Shown here: positions 1 through 10,151 of the stretch, piece after piece | How the letters are laid out: every line of letters starts with the position of its first letter | Numbering within the stretch: position 1 is the stretch's first letter | From: Ambrosia x helenae | Taxonomy: Eukaryota; Streptophyta; Magnoliopsida; Asterales; Asteraceae | DNA: 64,000 bases | Assembly: GCA_030844895.1 (NCBI GenBank) | Contig: JAUTDX010007107.1 | Location: forward strand, 496,001 to 560,000 | Reading direction: 5' to 3' | Program-made: the position numbers and the translations under genes | The notes under the pieces: model-generated | Told to the model about the DNA's origin: nothing | What the model saw: the letters and a program-made list of their open reading frames with translations, nothing else | Databases searched by the model: none

Positions 1-934
1 ACTTTGTAGGGAATCATAAGCTCCAAGTAAACGAGAATTATTTCATCTTGGAAATAAAATAAGAAAAACAAATATGCAAAAAAAAGTCTTTGCCACATGA
101 ATTTGTTAAATATAAATGCAAACTTATATTTGTATGCAAATATTTAGATTGTAAACTTATAGATTGTATGTCATGTATGTAAATATGTAGAACATACGTA
201 AATGATTGTATATAACTAGGATTGTAGTATGTTAACTTATCATAGAAGATGATCAAGTCTTTTTGGCTGCAAATGGGTCAAGCAATAGATCAGAAGACTG
301 CAACAAATATGAAGACAGAAGGCTGCAAGTGTTGAAAGGACTATTACACCCATGACAATTAAGTTCAGTTATGTTGGATTAATGTTTGGCGCCAATTCTG
401 AAACGGTGGCAGTTACTCAAGACCAACCAACATATCTATTCGATTATAACTGTCATTTAGACATGACCATTCATTTGTATATATTGAACATATCGTGTAC
501 CTTTGTATCAGTTTCTGTCCGAAACCTTCTAGATATATTCGATCAGATTTGATTGCCATCAATTCATTGTTGTGTTTGTTTATTGATTCACTCACTTGCA
601 TATTCGATCCTAGTCCAACAAATCTGGTGTCAGATGCAGAATCAAAACACAAAGACCATCTGAAACCATCAATCAAAACAGAAACATTTCACTGCAGAAA
701 ACATGTCCCAAACATAAGAAAATTCATACTACCAATCGAGAATTCAAGGCAACATTAACAAGTACAAAACATGAAGGGAAAGAAGGGCCGAGTCAATAAA
801 GAAAATAATTGAAACAAGATCTTGTTATTATTGCCATGAACCCAATCATTTAATCGGTGCATGCCACATAAGAGAAAGAGATGAAAATGCCCAACTAAGC
901 AAAGATTCCATTGACACCGGCATAAGTTACTATC
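1..934. other. AT-rich stretch, no gene recognised
   Basis: Only short open frames without recognisable domains are present on either strand. No repeat ends or RNA gene were seen. It abuts the LINE fragment that begins near 935. Confidence 0.5.
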
Positions 935-1203
935 CAAATGAATCTTGTGGCTTTTTGGTGCATATGGAAGGAAAGAAATGATCGTATTTTTAGGCGAAAG
1001 GAGTCCAAGGTTTTTGATCTAGTAGCTAATATTAAATCTTTGTCTTTCTTTTGGTATAAGCATAGGTTAAGGATTGATAACCTTCATTGGAAGGATTGGG
1101 TCGTTTGTCCTTTGAATATGTTGTAATTGTTGGTTGGTCGGTCGGTCCTTGTTTTTAAGGGCTGGTCCGTTTTTTGAATGAAAGTCATGGTTCAAAAAAA
1201 AAA
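935..1203 (+). mobile_element. 5'-truncated LINE 3' end with poly(A)
   Basis: The frame at 938-1126 reads FWCIWKERNDRIFRRKES and then SFFWYKHR. This is the usual C-terminal tail of plant L1-type reverse transcriptase polyproteins, where a W-x-IWK-x-RN-x-x-IF motif is typical. About 65 bp of 3' UTR and a run of ten A (1194-1203) follow the stop, which is the mark of target-primed reverse transcription. The endonuclease and catalytic RT domains are missing, so the copy is dead on arrival. No target-site duplication was defined. Confidence 0.8.
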
Positions 1204-1364
1204 TGAAAGATTGGGAAGTGGAGAAGAGTATATATTGCAAGGCACAGATAAGGAAACTTGGAGAAACATATGGTATGTAAGTCCCAATTTATAAAATCAT
1301 ATAAGTGGTGTCTTTACATAATTCTGGGCTTACTTTTTTGTTTTTTGTATTAAATTTATATAAG

Positions 1365-2068
1365 CATGCCATATTGAAGCCTTTCGTAGCGTGTTAAAAA
1401 AGATGTGGTTTCTTAGTTAACGGGAAAACTGAAATTACCGTTCATTGCAAATTGAGTTCTAGGCAACAAGCTTTTTATCAAGCTATAAAGAACAAAATAT
1501 CTCTTGCTGAGTTGTTTGACAATAACCGTGCTCTTAATGAAAAAAAAAAAAAAGAGTATGAATTTGTTGAATATTGTCATTTAACTGTGAAAGGTAATTT
1601 TCATATATACATGTTCACCAATTTTTGTGTAATCAGTTACATTTTCTTTTATTATTTTTGTAAAGGTCTACCAAGAAATTACCCAAAATATGGATGTGTT
1701 TTCATCGGGAATAAAGCATGGTTTAGGCAGAGTGTTATTTGAGAAACATTTTAACATCTTCGCCTAAAAAAATGTGCACGTATCGACATTGAAAGATTTG
1801 TCACCAGCTGAGGTGTCATTTTTAGCAAATGCTTCTTTAACAGAGAAATTATTATTTTCCATCGTCACTTGGGACCGTCAATTTTTAGATGAGCTTGTGG
1901 ACTTGATGATGGGAACCGAAAACATTCAAAACAATGATAATGATTAATGAATTCAAGAATATTGGAACTGAGAAAGTAAGAGCATTCACAAGAATGCTAC
2001 TACTGCCATCTAAGTCTAAGTTAAATGTTTCTTTTCCCAATTTGGTCGTGCCACATCATGATAGTGTA
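1365..2068 (+). pseudogene. INO80: Decayed fragment of the chromatin remodeler INO80
   Basis: Conceptual translation follows the INO80 ATPase: HAILKPF at 1365, DVVS-stop-LTGKTEITVHCK, then SSRQQAFYQAIKNKISLAE (1454 onward), SMNLLNIVI and, after an intron-like gap (about 1593-1665), VYQEITQ, GLGRVLFEKHFNIF, DLSPAEVSFLA, LLFSIVTWDRQFLDELVDL and VRAFTRMLLLPSKSK. INO80 is the SWI2/SNF2 ATPase that slides nucleosomes and exchanges H2A.Z. Breaks seen: TAG at 1414, a frameshift in the A-run at 1540-1553, TAA and TGA at 1582 and 1588, and TAA near 1770. Intron-like segments with GT and AG ends remain, so this looks like a duplicated genomic piece and not a processed copy. Upstream helicase motifs are absent. 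Confidence 0.85.
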
Positions 2069-2116
2069 TATCATTTTTAAGACAAATAATCCCCAATTAT
2101 AGAGTTGGTAAACAGA

Positions 2117-2474
2117 CTTTACTAAGGTCTGTTTACTAAACACCAAATCAAGAAGTCAACCATTTGTTTCAAGCAAAGTCTGCTTACTAAGGTTTGTTCC
2201 AGAGCAGTGTCTGTGGTGCTTCAAATAGTTGTTGCTACAAACATCTGTTACTAAGGTCTGTTCCATAGATGATGATATGTTTATGGAACATAGCTTAGTA
2301 AAAGTTGTTTAAATCATTCAAATAGCTGTTTGAAGCAAAATGTTGAAGCAACGACTATTTTAGACAGATCTCCTTAACAGACTTATTGCTCTGGAACAGA
2401 CCTTGGTAAACAGACTTTGCTTAACAGATGACTGACTTCTTGATTTGGTGTTTAGTAAACAGAGCTTAGTAAAG
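2117..2474. repeat. Foldback MITE-like element, about 360 bp
   Basis: The two halves are near inverted copies. The left arm has CTTTACTAAG and CACCAAATCAAGAAGTCAA; the right arm has TTGATTTGGTG and CTTAGTAAAG. Similarity extends into the middle through repeated CTGTTTACTAAG-like units. No clear target-site duplication was found, so the superfamily is open. It lies directly between the INO80 fragment and the next exon-like stretch. Confidence 0.7.
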
Positions 2475-2585
2475 GCTATCTATGTTATCGATGTGGAACA
2501 AAACAAGTAGTATATAATGATGAAAATGAGCAAATGTGTGAACGTTGTTGCTTTTTTCATCTGTTCCCATTCGAGAAGGCTACAG
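2471..2585 (+). pseudogene. Exon-like fragment with CxxC pairs, unidentified
   Basis: An open stretch reads GYLCYRCGTKQVVYNDENEQ and then MCERCCFFH, followed by a possible donor (ACAG|GTCAGC at 2585). The two CxxC pairs suggest a small zinc-binding module. I do not recognise the family. The next exon-like stretch (2816-2902, resuming at 15704) may be part of the same former gene, but the phases do not join cleanly. Confidence 0.35.
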
Positions 2586-2815
2586 GTCAGCAAATTTGAA
2601 CTTCTTCTTGAGGTTTCAGGTTATTGTTTTTTACTTCAATCAAACTAACTTTATCCTCATCACAATTGCAAGTTTTGAGTTTATTCAGTTATCAATCAAA
2701 TGAATGAATCCAAAAATTTTGAACTAATGTGATCCCAAAATATGGTAATTTGAATTAAGACCATTAAATCCTATTTCATTTTCTCAAGGTTTGTTTTGTT
2801 TTGTTTTGTTTGTAG

Positions 2816-2902
2816 ATATGCTAATTTGAGTTATGCGACATCGAAGACTATGATTAAAGAAGTAAAGCGTTGGTTCCATTTGAGGTACAATAGCCAGACT
2901 AA
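2816..2902 (+). pseudogene. Exon-like stretch split by the PIF element, continuing at 15704-15857
   Basis: After an acceptor-like TTTGTAG (2809-2815) the frame reads YANLSYATSK, then VKRWFHLRYNSQT, and stops at the TAA target site. Ignoring the inserted element, the same frame continues at 15704 with YGDTVVYMIHISLF and stays open to TGA at 15855-15857, about 80 codons in all. The family is not recognised. Either a real exon was interrupted by the transposon, or the frame is open by chance. Confidence 0.4.
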
Positions 2903-3652
2903 GGTGGTGTTTGTTTTCTGGTTAGAAGAGCTTCTAACCTCTTATGTCTGCGCCGCGCAGACGCGGGCAGACATTTGAGGCGGACAGCTTGTTTGATTTT
3001 TAGAAGACATAAGATATGAAAAGCTCTTCCTCGGCTCTTTTTCGTGCAGACATAACCCATTCTCTTCACACCTCTTCTCAAACACTTTACACAAAACAAC
3101 CCCTTGTTCCTCTCCTCCTTCTCAAAACCCTAGCAACCCCCAACTCCTTCTCCTCCATCTCTGCACCTCTCTCCTCCCTCCTCCTCTCTGTCCCTGCACG
3201 AACCGGAACACAGCCGCCGCACCTCCTCTCTCCGTCTGCCTCGTCGTCCTCGTCTCTTCCTCCTCCAGCCACCACAGCCGCCGCACCCGATCTACAGGTA
3301 TGTTTTCTTTCTTTTATTTAATTCATGTTTTTTAATCAGTGTTTTTAGTTCAGATTTTTTGTTTAGTTTTTTTGTGTTGTAGATGTTGTTCATGATTGTG
3401 TTTGGATTTTTAATTCGTGTTTTTTTTAATCAGTGTTTTCTTTTTCTTGTGAGTTTTTTTTTTTTTTACTTTCAGATCTGATTGTTGTAGATGAGTTTTT
3501 TTTTTACTTTCAGTGTCTTACTACCCAATTCAACTCTCTTTGCTTGTTTTTTATTCTTATTTATAGATAGATTAGTTATTATAATGTACTTAATCTTATT
3601 TGCATTTTTTCAGTGTTTGATATTGTTGATGTTAAGTTTGTACTGTTGTTAA

Positions 3653-4187
3653 TAGGGGTGTTCAAAAAAATCGAATTCGAATTCGAATCCGAAAAATCCG
3701 ATAATCCGAAATTTTGGATAATCCGATTTTCGGATATCCGAAAATCGGATAATCCGAAATTTCGGATTCGGATTCGGATCCGGATTTTGAAAATTTTCGG
3801 ATAATCGGATTATCCGAATCCGAATATTAAAAAAAATATATATAAATATATAATATTATATACACTATATAACACAATACACAATCCTAAATCCCTAATC
3901 CTCCTAAACCCTAAGTCCATACTACTCCAATCCATACCAGCCGCTCCCTTTTCTCTTCTCTATAACAGCCCCCGTCCATCTCGTCTCCGACCACCACAAC
4001 CCCCGTCCAACAAACGGTAAATTTCTTTTACATTTTTTTGTTCAAGTTTCGTTTATCTAACTTCGATTTTTGTTTTTTTTAACAGGTTCACATTTTAGAC
4101 ATAAAGGAGAACGTTTTTTTTATTACTTTTTATTAAAAAAAAATTATTTTTTTGAAGTTTCGGATTATCCGAATTTGAACACCCCTA
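3653..4187. mobile_element. hAT-type MITE with CGGAT repeats
   Basis: It has terminal inverted repeats TAGGGGTGTTC/GAACACCCCTA and a perfect 8-bp target duplication GTTGTTAA (3645-3652 and 4188-4195). The 8-bp duplication is diagnostic of hAT. The left third is packed with overlapping CGGAT/ATCCG units (3670-3825) that can fold on themselves; the right end repeats the motif once. There is no coding capacity. It is nested in the PIF element, upstream of the transposase remnant. Confidence 0.88.
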
Positions 4188-4535
4188 GTTGTTAATAAAT
4201 CTGGCTTTGTTATCGTTGCTTGAATCCATCAAGGATATGGTTGAACTTGCTTACTGGCTGGATAATATTCACCAAAAATTGAATTGGGTAGACTTGGAAT
4301 TTATATAATAGCATTTGATATTGTAATTTTTCTTTACTAATGAATTAACGAAAAATAAACTTGTGTGTATTTAAGCATAACAAGAATATTGTTTAGTATC
4401 ATATGCCAGCCTTTTATTTTTGTATTATTAATAGCTAAATTTTTCTTCATAGTATGTTAGTTTTATTTGTCTCACATGTTGATACTTGTTATTGAATATT
4501 ATCCATATTAATACGATCAACCCAATGTGTCGTTA

Positions 4536-4652
4536 GGAAATAGTCATGTGCACGTTGATGCTACTGAAGACGAGGTTGAAGCACATGGTATTGCATCGGA
4601 TCGGGAATACATGACTCAGTTACGAGATGAAATTGCCGAGCAGTTAATGTAA
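4536..4652 (+). pseudogene. C-terminal remnant of a PIF/Harbinger transposase
   Basis: The frame begins just after an AG at 4534-4535, possibly a splice acceptor. It reads HVDATEDEVEAHG and ends REYMTQLRDEIAEQLM-stop (4650-4652). Harbinger-type transposases commonly end with an R-(D/E)-x-I-A-x-x-M/L tail. The DDE catalytic part is absent from the window, so the element is not autonomous. Assignment rests on this short tail plus the terminal repeats of the host element. Confidence 0.55.
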
Positions 4653-4708
4653 AATGTGGAATAAATTAGTTCAAGCATTGTTATTTGCGGTTTTATGAAT
4701 ATTATTAC

Positions 4709-7372
4709 TGTCACACCCTCAAATTCCACGTGCGGGGTTTTACCGCGAGGCGCGTGACACACCAGGATCTCAGTCAACGATCACAATAAACATACAACAA
4801 ACATGCATTCATAATTATATTTAAAACCAAAATATCATGCTTTGAGCTGTAAACCAGCAGCGGAAGCATTCTTGTTTACAACCAAAAGACATATCATTGT
4901 TTACAAAGACATTGTTTAATATGCATCAAAATAGTAGACGCTGTGCATGACTCCGTGCGCCTAGCCCATTGACTGCTACCTTAGCGACCTGAGAAAACAT
5001 GCCAAAAATGTCAACATATAATGCTGGTGAGTTCACAGGTTTTCTTTCATAAAAGTGTTGTCACAAGTTCACAAAGATCATTTCCGTTAATAATATGTCA
5101 TAAGAACGTTAGCTAGGAGTTAAGTGTTTTTACTACTACGGTTGGGAACCCATTACTAACATGAACCAAAAGATGATACCAGCCCAGACGACTGGGCTAC
5201 CGATGCCTCGGTAACCCGATGGGTAGAGACAATATGCACCCGCCCGGCCCCGCCGTCGAGTGGGGCTTGTGAGGCCCAATAGATCTATCCACATTTCCCC
5301 GTTGTGCGTGCCAGCACATTCATGGTTTCCCCCTGGGACTTTCCATAGAAGCCGTATAGTAACATAAAGTGCCCATAGTATAACATGACCTTTAAATAGT
5401 TCGTACAAAGCATGTTTCTCCCCCGAAAGCAAGACAGTAAAAGTGGGGCTGTGAAACTCACCTTGGATTGCGTTTCTTGAAAACAGTTAAGTAATTATGT
5501 TATGATAGCCCCAAATAGCGGCGACCTATCATAAGCTGTGCATAAGTATTGGACTAATAACCCGCAGGCTAACTAGTCCCCGAGTGTCCAGACCGCGACC
5601 ATAAACGTTTGAAAACACCTTTAACTGTTAAACCGACCGTGCCAGACAAGACTCGACATCCCATTGGTGACCCGACATTCCACGTGTTAGATAAATACAA
5701 GACATCATGCAACATATGCAATTAAACACTTAGCACGCGCAATAATTCACCTAGTCTAGCATAATGTCCTTTTAACGCATAATCAGGTCCGAATACGTCT
5801 TACTAAGTCATTGGGTGTATCCCGGGGTTCCTAACATGTTCCTAGGTGTCAAATCGTGTTCCGGGGTGTCAAAACGCGTTCACGACAGCAGTACATGCGA
5901 TTAGGAAGGTCACACGCGAGTAGGCATCAGCCTATAGGCGATTAGGGGCCTAATCGCATGAAGCATGAGGCGATTAGGGTCCTAATCGCCCCATATGTCT
6001 GCATAATCGCCTCCAGCTCAGGCGATTAGGATGCCTAATCGCCTGCAGCTGCTGTGTAACGGGTTTTTCGCGCGTTTAACCCTCCAAATCAGATCCGAAA
6101 CATGCAACGACACCCAATATCAAACCTAAATCATTTACCAACCCATTTCAAGCAAAAACCCCCGACATATCACTGATCTAGCATGTTCTATGCAATTATT
6201 TCCTAAAATGGCAAGGTACTAGGTTTCACCAACCAACCTTATCTTTCCTTAAATGGAAACAATCAGATTTCAAACTCTACAAACATGTAAATCATCAAAC
6301 CTCTGATCTAACATCTTCCTAGTATGAATCCTAACAACATTGCATCAACAATCATACCATAATCATCCTAAATCCTCAAGAACATACAAATGGGTCAAAA
6401 TATGCATTTTCTTCAAAACACCACAATAATGGCTAAAATTATAAGACAACCTTCCTAATAATCTCTACATAGCAGAAGTACAATCATATCTTGAAAACAT
6501 TCATGTTAAAATCACCAAGAAGACCAACATATGCATGTAAACTTCACATATAACAAGCATTAAGGTGTAGACTTGGTTTAGGACTCTTTTGAAAGGTTTT
6601 TAAAGACACATTTTGGTAAAACAAGGTCTGGAACTTTGGGGAACTCAAAATAACAACTTTACAAAGGTTAGGGATGAAGAACACACCTTGGGTTTTGTTA
6701 AAGAAAGGTGTGCAAGCTTGGAGATGGTGATTTTTGTAGCAAAAAGAGTTCCAGAGGTGTTTCAAGGTGTGTGGGTGGTTTGGGAGCAGCTAGGGTTGTT
6801 CTAGAGGTGTTTGGGGAGTTAAGGGTTCTATTTATAGGTGTTTTGACCCGGACTCTGCTGTTCATGCGATTAGCAGAGCATGTCACGCGACTGGGAGCCT
6901 AATCGCATGGAACATCAGGCGATTAGGTCCCAATCGCCTATAATACTCCCTACTCGCCCCATATATAGGCGATTAGGGGTTCCTAATCGCCCCTATGGTG
7001 CTGGAACGAGTTTTTGGCGCGTTAAACACTATTTTATCATATTTAAACACGTATTCACATACCGATAAGTCACATAATGATTTCAAACATATAATGCATG
7101 ATAACTAACACGTTTACATCCGTTCACCAATTCCCGGGACTCGAGACTCGTGTGTGCATTAGACCCGGCGATTCCACGAATCGCCGATCCTTGTACCCAT
7201 AGTTATGGACCGACTCCCGATGACCCCGCGGATCATCATAACGACTCCCGATGATTCCCAGAATCATCATACCGACTCGACTGACCCCGTTAAGGACGTA
7301 ATATGCATGACTCGCTAAGGTAGACTTACTAGTTTAGTCAACGTTACTAACCTGAGTTTGCCGGGTGTCACA
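4709..7372 (-). repeat. 3' LTR of the Ty3 element
   Basis: It starts TGTCACACCC and ends GGGTGTCACA on the plus strand, so the ends are perfect inverted repeats, with TG...CA termini on either strand. It is 2664 bp, near-identical to 12813-15478. It contains two clusters of GGCGATTAGG/CCTAATCGCC units (about 5897-6050 and 6865-6990). Confidence 0.95.
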
Positions 7373-7391
7373 TCATCCCCCTGTTGAAAGA
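7369..7391 (-). promoter_or_regulatory. Polypurine tract, duplicated at 7460-7481
   Basis: On the minus strand CAACAGGGGGATGA directly precedes the 3' LTR, as expected for the primer of plus-strand DNA synthesis. The same CTTTCAACAGGGGGATGATG string occurs again about 90 bp upstream, next to the end of the pol frame. Confidence 0.8.
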
Positions 7392-7499
7392 ATTTTCGTC
7401 CCGAAAATTGCCCAAGGCCAAAAAGGAAGAGACGAAAGAGAAGAAAAATTTTCCGGTTGCCACATCATCCCCCTGTTGAAAGGAATCTCGACCCGAGAT

Positions 7500-10151
7500 T
7501 CATTCAGCTTCAGCAGAGACATGTCTTGATTCGAACGCGCGCTTAGGAAATAAATGGGGATACTTAGCCTTCATTTGATCTTCCCGTTCCCACGTGAACT
7601 CCGGTCCACGATCAGAGTTCCAACGGACTTTAACAATGCGGATTTTACTCCGACGAAGGCTACGGATTTTATAGTCAAGAATTTCAACCGGTTCCTCTAC
7701 GATACGCAGACGATCATCCACCTTGATCTCTTCGAGAGGAACAACCAAAGATTCATCCGCCAAACACTTCTTCAAATTAGAAACATGGAAGACGTTATGA
7801 ACATTACTGAGCTCAGCCGGCAGATCAAGCCTGTATGCTACCGGTCCAATCCGTTCCAGGATTGCGAACGGTCCCACATACCGAGGATTCAATTTGCCCC
7901 GCTTCCCAAAACGTATAACGCCCTTCCACGGAGATACCTTCAACAAAACCCTGTCGCCAACCTCAAACTCCAAAGGCTTGCGACGACGGTCGGCATAGCT
8001 CTTTTGACGATCCCGAGCTGCTGCCATGCGGTTACGGATTTGTACGATCTTTTCGGAAGTCTCGTACACAAGTTCCGGGCCGGTGAGTTGACTCTCACCC
8101 ACCTCGGCCCAGCAAAGAGGAGACCGGCATTTCCGCCCGTAAAGAGCCTCGAACGGAGCTGCCTTGATGCTAGAATGGTAGCTGTTGTTGTAGGAGAATT
8201 CCACCAACGGTAAATGACTCTCCCACCCCTTGCCAAAATCGATCACACATGCCCGAAGCATGTCTTCTAGCGTTTGGATCGTCCGCTCACTTTGACCGTC
8301 AGTTTGCGGATGATAGGTTGTGCTCATGTCCAACTGAGTACCCAGAGCCTTATGCAAGGACTTCCAGAAGTTAGAGGTGAACCGAGGATCACGATCAGAA
8401 ATAATAGAGACAGGCACCCCGTGCCGAGAGACCACTTCCTTGAGATATAACCGTGCCAAACGCTCGAGACCATCGGTCTCTTTGATAGCGAGGAAGTGCG
8501 CAGACTTTGTCAACCTATCGACAATCACCCAGATCATGTCGCAACCACTGGGCGATTTTGGGAGTTTGGTCACAAAGTCCATCGTGATCCGCTCCCACTT
8601 CCACTCGGGGATTTCAGGCTGTTGCAGAAGGCCGGATGGCTTTTGATACTCGACCTTGACCTTGGCACAGGTCAAGCACTTGCTCACGTACGAAGCCACG
8701 TCCGCCTTCATGTTCGGCCACCAATAAAGTATCTTTAGGTCTTGATACATCTTATCGGAGCCAGGGTGAATAGAGTACGGGGACTTGTGAGCTTCATCAA
8801 GAACGAGCTCCCGCAAGCCCCCAAATAAAGGAACCCAAATACGTTCAGCGAAATAGTGTAACCCATCGGATCTGAGTTCAAGGTGGCTATCAGCACCATG
8901 CATGGTTTCAGCCTTAAGGTTTTCCTCCTTCAAAGCTTCTTGCTGCGCTGAACGGATTCGATCAGGTAAGCCGGAATGGATAGTGAGCTGAAGAGCTCGA
9001 ACACGACGAGGTTTAGCCGTTTCCTTCCTGCTCAAGGCGTCTGCGACTACATTCGCCTTGCCAGGATGGTATTTGATAGCGCACTCGTAATCATTAAGAA
9101 GCTCGACCCAGCGACGCTGTCTTATATTCAACACCTTCTGATCAAAGATATGCTGGAGGCTCTTGTGATCGGTGTAAATAGTGCATTTGGTACCGTACAA
9201 GTAATGCCTCCAAATCTTTAGAGCAAAGACCACCGCACCCAATTCCAGATCATGGGTGGGGTAGTTTTTCTCATGAACTTTGAGCTGACGAGAAGCATAG
9301 GCGATGACCTTCTCGCGCTGCATCAGTACACAACCAAGACCCCGGATAGAAGCGTCACAATAAACCACAAAATCGTCCGTACCCTCAGGCAAGGACAAGA
9401 TAGGAGCAGAACAGAGTTTAGCCTTTAACAACTGGAAGGCCGACTCCTGCGAATCACCCCAGTCGAACTTTCTGTCCTTCTGGGTAAGCGAGGTGAGGGG
9501 TTGAGCGATCTTCGAAAATCCCTCGATAAAACGACGGTAATAACCTGCAAGGCCTAGGAATTGCCGCACCTCAGATGGCGTCTTTGGTGCTTCCCAGTCT
9601 TTAATGGCTTCAATCTTAGCTGGGTCAACGTGAATTCCTTTCTCATTAACAACATGACCAAGGAACTGGACTTCACGCAACCAGAAGCTACACTTAGAAA
9701 ACTTGGCGTACAACTGTTCCCGCCTCAGGAGTTCCAAAACAAGACGTAAGTGTTCCTGGTGGTCCACCTCGTTCTTGGAATAGACTAGAATATCATCAAT
9801 GAAGACAATCACGAACTTATCAAGATAAGGCTTACAAACACGGTTCATCAGATCCATAAAGATGGCAGGTGCATTGGTGAGACCAAAAGGCATGACCAAG
9901 AATTCGAAATGGCCATAGCGAGTTCGGAAGGCGGTCTTCGGAATGTCAGCTTCTTGGACCCTCAACTGATGGTACCCCGACCTCAAATCGATCTTCGAAT
10001 AGAAACTAGAACCCTGAAGCTGGTCAAATAAGTCATCGATGCGAGGAAGAGGATAGCGATTCTTGATGGTAACCTTATTCAACTCCGGTAGTCGATACAC
10101 ATCCGTAGGCCTCCGTCCTTCTTCTTGACAAACAGAATAGGGGCTCCCCAC
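7500..10151 (-). CDS. Ty3 RT, RNase H, integrase and chromodomain
   Basis: This frame continues pol after the frameshift; the true reading resumes at LNKVTIKNRYPLPRIDDL, overlapping the upstream frame by 73 bp. In order: RT (KIDLRSGYHQLR, MPFGLTNAP, catalytic FIDDILVYS near residue 118), RNase H (VVYCDAS, YTDHKSL, VVADALSR), integrase (zinc-binding HPGSDKMYQ...CLTCAKVK; catalytic D in TMDFVTKLP and SDRDPRF, E in GQSERTIQ), a GPF/Y-like YVGPFAILERIGPVAYRL, and a C-terminal chromodomain (VEILDYKIR ... VRWNSDRGPEFTWER). Chromodomains steer integration towards certain histone marks. All catalytic residues inspected are present; only the upstream indel stops full-length synthesis. Confidence 0.92.
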   Translation of the reverse strand: MGSPYSVCQEEGRRPTDVYRLPELNKVTIKNRYPLPRIDDLFDQLQGSSFYSKIDLRSGYHQLRVQEADIPKTAFRTRYGHFEFLVMPFGLTNAPAIFMDLMNRVCKPYLDKFVIVFIDDILVYSKNEVDHQEHLRLVLELLRREQLYAKFSKCSFWLREVQFLGHVVNEKGIHVDPAKIEAIKDWEAPKTPSEVRQFLGLAGYYRRFIEGFSKIAQPLTSLTQKDRKFDWGDSQESAFQLLKAKLCSAPILSLPEGTDDFVVYCDASIRGLGCVLMQREKVIAYASRQLKVHEKNYPTHDLELGAVVFALKIWRHYLYGTKCTIYTDHKSLQHIFDQKVLNIRQRRWVELLNDYECAIKYHPGKANVVADALSRKETAKPRRVRALQLTIHSGLPDRIRSAQQEALKEENLKAETMHGADSHLELRSDGLHYFAERIWVPLFGGLRELVLDEAHKSPYSIHPGSDKMYQDLKILYWWPNMKADVASYVSKCLTCAKVKVEYQKPSGLLQQPEIPEWKWERITMDFVTKLPKSPSGCDMIWVIVDRLTKSAHFLAIKETDGLERLARLYLKEVVSRHGVPVSIISDRDPRFTSNFWKSLHKALGTQLDMSTTYHPQTDGQSERTIQTLEDMLRACVIDFGKGWESHLPLVEFSYNNSYHSSIKAAPFEALYGRKCRSPLCWAEVGESQLTGPELVYETSEKIVQIRNRMAAARDRQKSYADRRRKPLEFEVGDRVLLKVSPWKGVIRFGKRGKLNPRYVGPFAILERIGPVAYRLDLPAELSNVHNVFHVSNLKKCLADESLVVPLEEIKVDDRLRIVEEPVEILDYKIRSLRRSKIRIVKVRWNSDRGPEFTWEREDQMKAKYPHLFPKRAFESRHVSAEAE

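Noticed and set aside
352..758. Overlapping short ORFs
   Set aside because: Open on both strands, no domain, no splice context.
1204..2902. Helitron carrying several gene fragments (INO80 and CxxC exon)
   Set aside because: I could not find a 5' TC start or a 3' hairpin plus CTRR end, and a foldback element separates the fragments; capture remains only a possibility.
6544..7068. Small ORFs in the LTR, repeated identically at 14650-15174
   Set aside because: Duplicated only because the LTRs are identical; no gag, pol or known accessory similarity and both strands are equally open.
7554..8213. 219-codon plus-strand frame
   Set aside because: Antisense shadow of the integrase-chromodomain part of pol.
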